Positions 1 through 5,205 of a DNA stretch of 9,917 nucleotides are shown here, in pieces; the first letter of the stretch is position 1, and each line of letters starts with the position of its first letter. The DNA comes from an uncultured Eubacteriales bacterium (GTDB lineage Bacteria; Bacillota; Clostridia; Oscillospirales; Ruminococcaceae), in the NCBI GenBank assembly GCA_959605275.1, contig CAUHFD010000095.1:1-9917 (forward strand), written 5' to 3'. The translations under genes were made by a program, and so were the position numbers. The notes under the pieces were generated by a model, which ran no database searches, was not told the DNA's origin, and saw only the letters and a program-made list of their open reading frames with translations.

Positions 1-275
1 TGCTGGTGAGCATCCCACCGCATATAAGTATAGCACAGTTTATGGGATATCTCAAGGGAAAAAGTTCGCTGATGATTTTCGACCGACACGCGAATTTAAA
101 ATACAAATATGGAAGTCGAAGTTTTTGGTGTAGAGGATATTATGTAGCTACGGTTGGTCGAAATAAAAAAGTGATAGCAGAATACATAAGAAATCAGTTA
201 GAAGAAGATTACGCAGCAGACCAAATTAGTATAAAAGAATATATCGACCCGTTTACGGGTAACAAGAAACAGTAG
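1..275 (+). CDS. tnpA: IS200/IS605-family Y1 transposase TnpA, 3' part (5' end outside window)
   Basis: The reading frame is open from the left edge to a TAG at 273-275, so this is the C-terminal ~90 residues of a protein of usually about 140-155 aa. The segment reads LVSIPPHISIAQFMGYLKGK, then DRHANLKYKYG, FWCRGYYV and YIRNQ, which is the characteristic C-terminal half of IS200-type HUH (Y1) transposases. The tyrosine in the EYIRNQ helix is the expected nucleophile that attacks single-stranded IS ends. The HxH metal-binding motif normally lies just upstream of the SIPP segment and would be off the edge. A GTG at 6-8 is in frame, but starting there would discard the HUH motif, so it is not taken as the start. 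No tnpB follows, so the element is of the tnpA-only IS200 type. The hairpins downstream fit its right end. Whether the gene is intact cannot be seen. Confidence 0.9.
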   Translation, partial: LVSIPPHISIAQFMGYLKGKSSLMIFDRHANLKYKYGSRSFWCRGYYVATVGRNKKVIAEYIRNQLEEDYAADQISIKEYIDPFTGNKKQ

Positions 276-285
276 GCAAAAAAGA

Positions 286-305
286 CAGCCGCACGTGAGC
301 GGCTG
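286..305 (-). terminator. Stem-loop just after tnpA, U-tract on the minus strand
   Basis: A 7-bp GC-rich stem CAGCCGC/GCGGCTG (286-292 with 299-305) has a 6-nt loop ACGTGA. On the minus strand the stem is followed by TCTTTTTT, the signature of an intrinsic terminator for transcription entering the IS from the right. On the plus strand there is no U-tract. This would fit insulation of tnpA from antisense readthrough. It could alternatively be part of the folded right end. Confidence 0.45.
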
Positions 306-338
306 CCTGAGAATGTAATGCGGTGCTAAACTTTCAGT

Positions 339-413
339 GCCCCTTTTAGGGGCTAAGCCAGCATTAACCCCTTATAGGGGTGGAGCAAACCACCGGTTGA
401 ACCGGTGGTTTTG
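339..413 (+). repeat. IS200/IS605-like right-end hairpin cluster
   Basis: Three consecutive palindromes lie downstream of tnpA: GCCCCT/AGGGGC (339-344 with 348-353), ACCCCT/AGGGGT (367-372 with 376-381), and a perfect 12-bp stem AAACCACCGGTT/AACCGGTGGTTT with a single G between the arms (387-398 with 400-411). Subterminal hairpins of this kind are what Y1 transposases bind at single-stranded IS ends, and the last one is the best candidate for the right-end recognition hairpin. The cleavage point should lie a few bases 3' of it, roughly 413-420. The family makes no target duplication, so the exact boundary cannot be set from this sequence alone. Confidence 0.65.
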
Positions 414-417
414 ATTA

Positions 418-470
418 GGTGTCGCAAATATACGACAACTGAACGCGAGCAGCAAATTTGGTGTCGCAAA
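418..470. repeat. Pair of 11-bp direct repeats GGTGTCGCAAA, 42 bp apart
   Basis: GGTGTCGCAAA occurs at 418-428 and again at 460-470. The repeat distance of 42 bp is four helical turns, so both copies face the same side of the helix. The second copy ends 15 bp before the -10 hexamer at 486-491. This could be a regulator binding pair, or a duplication left by events at the neighbouring IS end. Confidence 0.6.
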
Positions 471-491
471 CTGCTGTTTTTATGCTATAAT
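464..491 (+). promoter_or_regulatory. Extended -10 promoter for the SWIM/CpXC operon
   Basis: TATAAT at 486-491 is preceded by TGC (483-485), a TGn extended -10. The -35 position is weak: TCGCAA at 464-469 with a 16-bp spacer. Transcription would start near 498, leaving a leader of about 80 nt before the ATG at 581. It is the only strong -10 upstream of the operon. Confidence 0.65.
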
Positions 492-580
492 GTATTCGTA
501 AAGTCCAGCTTATGGGACATATGAGCGTGTAGAATAGAGTCAGAAAGAAACAAGAAGCGTTTTGATTGGAGGAAATAGAT

Positions 581-1396
581 ATGGCATTCAAGATTGGTTT
601 TGCAGCAGAACATCCCGAAAATAAGCCCGCAACGGCTACATACACCGCACAGCAGGTGCAGGCAGCACCCCGCAAGTCCGTGGTGCAGGTGTACTTTGCA
701 GGACGCAATATGACTCTGGCTTACTACAACGACCAGTTCGATCTGAAGCGTGGCGACATGGTATATGTGGACGGCAAGCTTGAAGGCATGCGCGGCCGCG
801 TCACCGAGGTCAACTATAACTTCAAGATCAAGGTGTCCGATTACAAGCGCGTCATCGCTGTGGTGGACACAACCGTCAACGGTCAGTTCTTTATGGCAGG
901 CAGCCACTTCGTAACATTCGACCGTGAAGCACTGCCGAGCAGCAAAGCGGTTACATGGTTCAAGGCACCGGTGAAGGATGACGATGAATTCGTCAGTGGA
1001 AGCGACGATACCACATTCAGTCTGGAAGACCTTGGTGGTATGAAGGTCAGCCCTGCGATTGCAGAGCGCGGCCACGATTACTACATCGAAAATAAGGTCA
1101 GATATATCAGCATCGACGGCACCAAGGGCTACGCCATCGTCGAAGGCAGTGAAGCATACGAGGTCGAGTTCGAATACCGCAACGGCCAGATCAGCGGTCT
1201 CATCTGCTCCTGCTTCTGCAGCTACAACTGCAAGCACGAATTCGCAGCTATGCTGCAGCTGAAGGAAACGCTGGAACTGATCGGCAAGCACTACGAAGAT
1301 GAGTTCGAGCGCACCGGTTACTTCGCAGCAATCAACAAGGGTACGCTGTTCGCCCTTGCCATCGACGGCAAGGAAACAGGCAGCTTCACACTGTAA
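581..1396 (+). CDS. SWIM zinc-finger domain protein
   Basis: A 271-aa protein starting at ATG 581. The start is fixed by GGAGG at 568-572, 8 nt upstream; a TTG at 566 would consume that site. Residues ~35-85 (QVYFAGRNMTLAYYNDQFDL, then GDMVYVDGKLEGMRGRV) look like a small beta-barrel similar to the PriA N-terminal/OB-like DNA-binding module, though this is a resemblance only. Residues ~155-225 carry the pattern of SWIM proteins: a helix with RGHDYY, a beta region, then C209-S-C211-F-C213-S-Y-N-C217-K-H219, matching CxC...CxH, the zinc ligands. SWIM domains are thought to bind DNA or proteins; the substrate is unknown. The next gene begins 14 nt after its stop, so they are co-transcribed. Base composition is richer in G+C than the lipoprotein and nrd genes, suggesting a different origin. 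Confident of the SWIM domain; function unassigned. Confidence 0.8.
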   Translation: MAFKIGFAAEHPENKPATATYTAQQVQAAPRKSVVQVYFAGRNMTLAYYNDQFDLKRGDMVYVDGKLEGMRGRVTEVNYNFKIKVSDYKRVIAVVDTTVNGQFFMAGSHFVTFDREALPSSKAVTWFKAPVKDDDEFVSGSDDTTFSLEDLGGMKVSPAIAERGHDYYIENKVRYISIDGTKGYAIVEGSEAYEVEFEYRNGQISGLICSCFCSYNCKHEFAAMLQLKETLELIGKHYEDEFERTGYFAAINKGTLFALAIDGKETGSFTL

Positions 1397-1409
1397 GGAG
1401 GAATTCACA

Positions 1410-2045
1410 ATGTCAATGGAACGAAAAGAAACAGTCACATGTCCCGAGTGTGGACAGACGCAGGATTTCATTGTCTGGCATTCCCTTAACGGCGATATAG
1501 ATCCCGATGCTAAACAGCAACTGTTGGACGGAACGCTGTTCCGATTTGAATGCAGCAACTGCGGTCACGAAAGCAATGTAAATTATGGAATGCTTTACCA
1601 CGACATGACCAACCAAGTGATGGTCTATTTCGTAGATGAGGAATCCGTGGAAGAAACACTGGCGACCATGAACGAGGCAGAAAAGAAGATCAGTCTGGAG
1701 ATGCCCGGATACCGCAAGCGCATCGTCACCGATCAGAACGCATTGCGAGAGAAGGCCATTATCTTCGATCAAAAGCTGGACGACCGTGTAATTGAGATCA
1801 TCAAGCTGATTTACTACTTCAACGCCAGTAAGCAGGTGCCAGACGCAAACATTAGCGCGGTGTATTTCTTGGTGGCAGGCGGCAAATACATTCTGGAGTT
1901 CATCGGTGACAAGCCGTTGAGCGCAGAAGTGCCGGTAGAGATGTACGAAGAAATCAAGCGCGATTTCGCAGAACGGCTTGAGGCCGTGGGCGACAAAGAC
2001 GCTTTGGTCGATGTGCGCTGGGCATCGGAATTTTTGAAGGGTTAA
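1410..2045 (+). CDS. CpXC-domain zinc-ribbon protein
   Basis: A 211-aa protein with AAGGAGG at 1395-1401 overlapping the stop codon of the SWIM gene and 8 nt from the ATG, a tight translational arrangement. The N-terminus shows C11-P-E-C14-G and, about 34 residues later, FEC48-S-N-C51-GH. Between them lies DPDAKQQLLDGTLFRF, followed by MLYHDM. This is the CpXC domain (four-cysteine zinc ribbon plus beta sheet), a family of unknown biochemical role found mainly in Firmicutes and often in accessory regions. Residues ~75-211 are a mixed alpha/beta tail with no motif I recognise and many acidic residues. No signal peptide or membrane segment, so cytoplasmic. Its placement between a SWIM gene and an orphan gene suggests the two zinc proteins act together, but the action is not known. 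Confidence 0.82.
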   Translation: MSMERKETVTCPECGQTQDFIVWHSLNGDIDPDAKQQLLDGTLFRFECSNCGHESNVNYGMLYHDMTNQVMVYFVDEESVEETLATMNEAEKKISLEMPGYRKRIVTDQNALREKAIIFDQKLDDRVIEIIKLIYYFNASKQVPDANISAVYFLVAGGKYILEFIGDKPLSAEVPVEMYEEIKRDFAERLEAVGDKDALVDVRWASEFLKG

Positions 2046-2050
2046 TAGCA

Positions 2051-2464
2051 ATGGCCGAGATCAAATTACCAGATAACTATGCAGAAATCGCCATTATGGC
2101 GTCCGAGCCGCTTAAAGGTTACACTCCAGACACTATGCGAGAAATGCTCACGCGATACAATACAGACGATGCAATAGCATCCATAATGGCGGCGGTTGCC
2201 AATAAGACTGGTTGGCTCGGACATGATATAGATGACCCGGATAATGACGAAGAAACCAACTCCCGCATCAAAGCGGAACACGATGCGTGGTGGGCACTGG
2301 AGAAAGAACTATACGCAGAAATCATTCGTCGTTTGGAAGAAGAAAATCAGACGAAAGGTACTGCTTATGCAACCAGCGGGATAGGGCTGCACTATATTAT
2401 CAAACCGTTTATGGAGCGCAACGGATACCGCGATGGCGCGGGCTGGTGGGTAGCAGCGAAATAG
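2051..2464 (+). CDS. Hypothetical acidic protein, third gene of the SWIM/CpXC operon
   Basis: A 137-aa ORF starting 5 nt after the CpXC stop, with AAGGG (2037-2041) 9 nt upstream of ATG 2051 lying inside the end of the previous gene. I do not recognise the family. The protein is acidic, with a DIDDPDNDEE stretch around residues 59-68, a predicted long helix of charged residues at ~70-100 (AEHDAWWALEKELYAEIIRR) and a Gly/Trp-rich C-terminus (GAGWWVAAK). No signal peptide, transmembrane segment or cysteine cluster is seen. Codon use and GC content match its two upstream neighbours, and the strong terminator 57 nt after its stop closes the operon. It is real on the grounds of spacing, composition and operon position. 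It could be a helper or partner of the SWIM or CpXC protein. Confidence 0.7.
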   Translation: MAEIKLPDNYAEIAIMASEPLKGYTPDTMREMLTRYNTDDAIASIMAAVANKTGWLGHDIDDPDNDEETNSRIKAEHDAWWALEKELYAEIIRRLEEENQTKGTAYATSGIGLHYIIKPFMERNGYRDGAGWWVAAK

Positions 2465-2520
2465 CACACTACTTTTGGTCGTTTTTACCCCCACTTATAC
2501 ACCGTTTGGTCGCTCTTTCG

Positions 2521-2562
2521 CATTAAAAAAGACGATTACTTTTGCAATCGTCTTTTTTAATG
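2521..2562. terminator. Strong bidirectional intrinsic terminator
   Basis: A perfect 17-bp stem (2521-2537 with 2546-2562, loop ACTTTTGC) has the core AAAAAAGACGATT/AATCGTCTTTTTT. The stem is flanked by T6 on the plus strand and T6 on the minus strand, so it can stop transcription from either side. It ends the three-gene operon. Confidence 0.9.
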
Positions 2563-2781
2563 AAACAAATCCACTTAGTGGATTTGTCAGCCTGTCGAAA
2601 AACTATAAGTTATAACCATTTTTAATGGAGAAACCGAGGACATGCGCATCGGTTTCGACCTCGACAATCCGCGTCGCAACGCGGATTGTGGGGTGAGGCT
2701 GGGAGAGGGGAAAGTCCCCTCTCCCAGAGCGTTGTCGACTTTGTCGACACGCTCACAAATCCACTTAGTGGATTTGTTTCA
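2561..2781. repeat. MITE-like chain of stem-loops with 27-bp terminal inverted repeats
   Basis: The ends 2561-2587 and 2755-2781 are inverted copies of each other over 27 bp, differing only at the central base. Each end is itself a palindrome, ACAAATCCACT/AGTGGATTTGT around one base (2565-2587 and 2755-2777). Between them nearly all the DNA is paired: AACT/AGTT (2601-2611), CCATT/AATGG (2616-2628), GAAACCGA/TCGGTTTC (2630-2637 with 2649-2656), ACAATCCGCGT/ACGCGGATTGT (2664-2674 with 2679-2689), a 13-bp stem CTGGGAGAGGGGA/TCCCCTCTCCCAG (2699-2711 with 2715-2727), and a 12-bp stem with one bulged T (2727-2739 with 2743-2754). No ORF is present and no target duplication is evident. It may be a non-autonomous mobile element, a REP-type intergenic repeat or a structured RNA. 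Confidence 0.65.
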
Positions 2782-2804
2782 CACTGACTGCAAGAACATT
2801 ATTC

Positions 2805-2841
2805 ATATTGCGTAGCAATATTTGATCAAATATGTTATAAT
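2805..2841 (+). promoter_or_regulatory. Extended -10 promoter with overlapping palindromes; the probable original promoter of the lipoprotein gene
   Basis: TATAAT at 2836-2841 is preceded by TGT (2833-2835), an extended -10; no good -35 lies at the right distance. Immediately upstream is a perfect 16-bp palindrome ATATTTGATCAAATAT (2818-2833), overlapped by a second inverted repeat ATATTGC/GCAATAT (2805-2811 with 2815-2821). This layout suits a repressor operator. Transcription would run plus-ward into the IS6-like element. Without that insertion it would reach the RBS of the lipoprotein gene after a leader of about 60 nt. Confidence 0.55.
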
Positions 2842-2884
2842 GTTTGCAGAAGGAATGTCCTTGAAACAAAACAAGTGCGGTCAT

Positions 2885-2892
2885 TTATATTA
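2885..2892. repeat. Left 8-bp target-site duplication of the IS6-like element
   Basis: TTATATTA abuts the left IS end and is repeated exactly at 4075-4082 beyond the right IS end. Eight bases is the duplication length of the IS6 family. Confidence 0.88.
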
Positions 2893-2950
2893 GGCACTGT
2901 TAAGTAAAAATGAAAAAATAGCAAATGAATCCGCAAAATAACTAAGGAAT

Positions 2951-3980
2951 TCAAGAGTTAGCTAAAGAAAACAGGTTTTTGGGATTGGGATTGTAGTTAG
3001 CACCGGCAACCTGAGCAGGAGTAAGTCCACCAAGTCCCTGATGAGGTCTGATGAAGTTGAAGAAGAAAACAAAGACCGATATGGTAGCATTGGCAGACTC
3101 AAAAGAATGAAAGCCACGCTTTGTTTTGTACCAAGCCTTAAAGCGGTTGTTAAAGGATTCAATGAGGTTGTTGCTGATATCATCTTTAAAACTCTCTACC
3201 CGAATGTGCTTGGCGTTTGGAAAGAAACATTTGGCAGGCACTTTGTAAGCAGAGTAACGATCACTGACAATAAACTGTGGATTGCCCATAGGTGCAACGT
3301 AGCTGAATAAGGAATGAGCTTGAGAGCTATCCCGATAGGGAGATAGGTGAAACCCCAAAACAAAGCGCGTTTCACTGTCTATAATAAACCAGATGTAATG
3401 TTTTTAACCGTTAATTTTAACTACTGTTTCATCAGCGTGCCACTCATCGGAGTTAAAATCCATCATTGGTATTAGTTTTAAAGAAATGCTGTTCAAAATG
3501 GGAGCAAATTTCTTGCACCAGTCGGCGATCGTAACATGAGAGAGTTTGATGTTATAAAGTTGATGGAGCATAAGAGAAATGTTTCTTGTAGAACTTTTAC
3601 CGATGAAAAACTGATACAGAACGGTGATGATTAAAAATGGTGAGTGACGCATTCTTTTAAGGTCAGTTTTTCCAAACAAAGCTGAAACAGAAGTAGGTAG
3701 TGCAGCTGTTGGTTTGGGAGCAAAAAATGAGTGATTACACTTTTTATCACAGCAACGATAGTTAGAATAATCACGATAATCGTGGTGCAAAAAAGATGAT
3801 TTTCCGCACACAGGGCAGGGAGGATATTTTCTCATTCTTGTTTTCGGCTGAAAATCAGGAGCAAACTGGTAACCACAATCAAGGCAACGATACTTTTGGT
3901 TTCCAAATTTATCTTTGCCAAACTTATGAAAGTGTTTTATTGTTGCATTTCGGGCATTTTACGTGTATAATTTTCTGCAT
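2951..3980 (-). pseudogene. IS6/IS240-type DDE transposase, inactivated by a frameshift and a stop
   Basis: The original reading likely began at ATG 3980-3978 (MQKIIHVKCPKCNNKT), with GAAAGGA 9 nt upstream. A one-base surplus near 3932 then throws the frame; the next frame continues HKFGKDKFGNQKYRC and CLDCGYQF. A second zinc ribbon (CPVCG ... CCDKKC) and the first catalytic block (WHADETVVKING) follow. Directly after ING, the codon at 3406-3404 is TAA where relatives have lysine. The same frame resumes KHYIWFIIDSETRFVLGFHL, then IVSDRYSAY (second Asp), IESFNNRFKAWYKTKRGF (catalytic Glu) and FIRPHQGLGGLTPAQVAG, ending at 2951. All DDE blocks are present and in order, so decay appears recent. 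Intact length would be about 342 aa. Two fragments (3835-3404 and 3358-2951) can be read as separate ORFs, but neither is a whole enzyme. Confidence 0.85.
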
Positions 3981-4021
3981 GAGGCATCGTCCTTTCAGTG
4001 TTGTGTTTTCTTTGCAGAAAC

Positions 4022-4051
4022 ATTATACCACTGTTTGGCTCGGTGCCTCAA
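4022..4051 (-). promoter_or_regulatory. Transposase promoter inside the right end of the IS
   Basis: On the minus strand TTGAGG (4051-4046) is followed by an 18-bp spacer and TATAAT (4027-4022) preceded by TGG, an extended -10. It lies about 42 nt upstream of the transposase ATG at 3980 and points the same way. Confidence 0.65.
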
Positions 4052-4074
4052 TTTTCATTTAACTTAACAATACG

Positions 4075-4082
4075 TTATATTA
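4075..4082. repeat. Right 8-bp target-site duplication of the IS6-like element
   Basis: TTATATTA is identical to 2885-2892. It lies only 14 bp upstream of the lipoprotein start codon and 4 bp before its ribosome binding site. Confidence 0.88.
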
Positions 4083-4096
4083 ACTTGGGAGGGGAA

Positions 4097-4876
4097 ATGA
4101 TGAAAAAGAATATACCTTTGCTATTAATCATTTTTATTTTTGGAAATATGTTATATGCTTGCAGCGATAATAAAATTCCTGTTACAGCTGAAATTGATAA
4201 AGCTGTTGCCAATGCGATTATTGCCGAAAACAAAGGAAGATACGAAGAGGGCGAATGTGTTGGTGAGGGACATATTGTATTAGGAGTTGACAAAAAGGGG
4301 GATAACACTATCGTATATGCACTTACCATGTATGGCGAATATGGTTTTCAAAATGATATTTTCACTAAAATATCAGGTAGTGGTGTGATACCGGCAGTTT
4401 TGGATTTTGAGGAAAAAGACAATAACTATATTTGCACTAATTTTAAATATCCGGAAGACGGAGCGCTTCATCAAAAATCGTTAAATGAAATGTTTCCTTC
4501 AAAATATCGTAATCTCATTAAATATACGAATGAAGATGACAGAAATCTAACCTTTCAAGAGGAAAAATATGCAAAAGATTATCTAAGATCAATTGGACGT
4601 TCTGCACAAATCCTTAAATATAAAGATTTCGACCATATTTTACTTACTGACAGAGGTGTTTCGGTTGAAGTTTCGAATAAAGTGCCAGGTAAGGACCTTC
4701 CAAATTATCCTTATTGGATCGGAAAATGTGAAAAAATAGAAAATGGTATGAGAGTTGTTTATGAGATGATTTACAATCAAAATGATAAATATATAGTTTT
4801 TAAAAAATATGAATATGAAAGCAAAAAGGAATTGGAATTTATAAAATATAATGCCCAAACAGGTGAAAGGGCTTAA
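4097..4876 (+). CDS. Lipoprotein resembling the extracellular domain of clostridial BlaR1/M56-type proteins
   Basis: A 259-aa protein. GGGAGGGG at 4087-4094 sits just before two consecutive ATGs (4097, 4100); longer in-frame readings to 3998 come from inside the IS and are not used. Residues 1-21 are a lipoprotein signal (MMKK, then a hydrophobic run) ending in the lipobox LYAC with Cys22, so it is anchored outside the cell membrane. The mature part (AEIDKAVANAI, EGHIVLG, YALTMYGEYGFQNDIFTKIS, GSGVIPAVLDF, MFPSKYRNL, YAKDYLRSIGR, NYPYWIGKCE) resembles, from memory, the C-terminal extracellular region that follows the M56 peptidase domain in BlaR1-like clostridial sensors, here without peptidase or membrane helices. 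It may bind a ligand or modulate such a sensor; this is inference. AT-rich codon use differs from the SWIM operon. Its natural promoter is now 1.2 kb away across the IS. Confidence 0.72.
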   Translation: MMKKNIPLLLIIFIFGNMLYACSDNKIPVTAEIDKAVANAIIAENKGRYEEGECVGEGHIVLGVDKKGDNTIVYALTMYGEYGFQNDIFTKISGSGVIPAVLDFEEKDNNYICTNFKYPEDGALHQKSLNEMFPSKYRNLIKYTNEDDRNLTFQEEKYAKDYLRSIGRSAQILKYKDFDHILLTDRGVSVEVSNKVPGKDLPNYPYWIGKCEKIENGMRVVYEMIYNQNDKYIVFKKYEYESKKELEFIKYNAQTGERA

Positions 4877-4967
4877 CCATCTATTGTGAGTATAGTCATG
4901 CTTTCGAGAGTTCACATTTTTCCAAAAAGCAGGGGACTCATCTTTTTATCTCCCATTATCAAAGTGG

Positions 4968-5013
4968 ACACCTGTTCCGATACGATGTGCGTCGGGATGG
5001 GTGTTTATTTTTT
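4968..5013 (+). terminator. Intrinsic terminator after the lipoprotein gene
   Basis: A 13-bp stem with three wobble pairs, ACACCTGTTCCGA (4968-4980) with TCGGGATGGGTGT (4992-5004), has an 11-nt loop and is followed by TTTATTTTTT. It lies 91 nt after the stop codon. The DNA between stop and stem holds no ORF or motif that I recognise. Confidence 0.75.
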
Positions 5014-5068
5014 ATGTCAAGGGGGTATGAAAATGGGATTATAGATAAGAATTAACAGAAAGCAACAA

Positions 5069-5089
5069 TTGTATACAAAAAAAGTATAC
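5069..5089. promoter_or_regulatory. Operator-like pair of GTATAC palindromes upstream of the nrdD promoter
   Basis: GTATAC occurs at 5071-5076 and 5084-5089, separated by A7; the first is embedded in the 10-bp palindrome TTGTATACAA (5069-5078). The pair lies 19 bp upstream of the -35 hexamer. TTGTATACAA-like sites are typical of dimeric helix-turn-helix regulators such as the GntR family, but no specific regulator can be named. Confidence 0.35.
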
Positions 5090-5107
5090 CTATTTTTAAA
5101 AATCCTC

Positions 5108-5136
5108 TTGACAAATACTGAGATACATTATATACT
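5108..5136 (+). promoter_or_regulatory. Sigma-A type promoter of the nrdDG operon
   Basis: TTGACA (5108-5113, perfect) is separated by 17 bp from TATACT (5131-5136, 5 of 6). Transcription would start near 5143, giving a leader of about 60 nt that contains the NrdR box. No competing promoter lies between it and nrdD. Confidence 0.85.
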
Positions 5137-5170
5137 TATATTCGAACTTAAAAAACACAATATATTGTGT
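5125..5170. promoter_or_regulatory. NrdR operator: one perfect box plus a degenerate upstream partner
   Basis: ACACAATATATTGTGT at 5155-5170 is a perfect palindrome (20 bp with its AA/TT flanks, 5153-5172) and matches the NrdR-box consensus acaCwAtATaTwGwGt. NrdR is the dATP/ATP-sensing zinc-finger/ATP-cone repressor of ribonucleotide reductase genes and normally binds two boxes about three helical turns apart. A weaker copy, ACATTATATACTTATA, lies at 5125-5140, 30 bp upstream and covering the -10 hexamer, so repression by blocking RNA polymerase is plausible. Confidence 0.8.
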
Positions 5171-5205
5171 TTACATATAAAACACTACCGGGAGCGCGAT
5201 AAAGA

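Larger units (their letters stand above)
2893..4074 (-). mobile_element. IS6-like (IS240-type) insertion sequence, 1182 bp, transposase decayed
   Basis: The left end GGCACTGTTAAG (2893-2904) and the inverted right end CGTATTGTTAAG (complement of 4063-4074) agree at 9 of 12 positions. Similarity continues inward as TAAAAATGAAAA against TTAAATGAAAA. GGCACTGTT is the classic start of IS6-family ends, and the element is bracketed by an identical 8-bp duplication, so the boundaries are exact. The single gene runs on the minus strand with its own promoter near the right end. Length is larger than the ~800 bp of typical IS6 members because the transposase carries an N-terminal zinc-ribbon extension, as in the clostridial branch. 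The element separates a promoter (2836-2841) from the lipoprotein gene at 4097. Confidence 0.88.

Noticed and set aside
286..411. omega/guide RNA for a TnpB nuclease at the IS200 right end
   Set aside because: No tnpB is present, and the hairpins are explained as end-recognition structures. The left part of the element is off the window.
1299..1409. Upstream in-frame extension of the CpXC gene
   Set aside because: It would overlap the SWIM gene by about 100 bp in another frame. AAGGAGG 8 nt before ATG 1410 and the CpXC domain beginning at residue 11 fix the later start.
485..1558. Long minus-strand reading frame (about 357 codons) opposite the SWIM gene
   Set aside because: It is antisense to the SWIM gene and the CpXC start, has no RBS and an implausible Cys/Val/Leu-rich composition. 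The plus-strand genes have RBSs and recognised domains.
2561..2781. CRISPR array or retron-like RNA in the stem-loop block
   Set aside because: There are only two copies of the repeat, no regular spacers, no cas genes and no reverse transcriptase nearby.
2855..2893. Possible 12-codon leader peptide after the 2836-2841 promoter
   Set aside because: The only RBS-like sequence directly abuts the ATG, with no spacer, and nothing in the peptide suggests attenuation.
3998..4096. Lipoprotein start inside the IS element
   Set aside because: The extra residues are IS end sequence and would bury the signal peptide. The RBS and tandem ATGs at 4097 give a standard lipoprotein.
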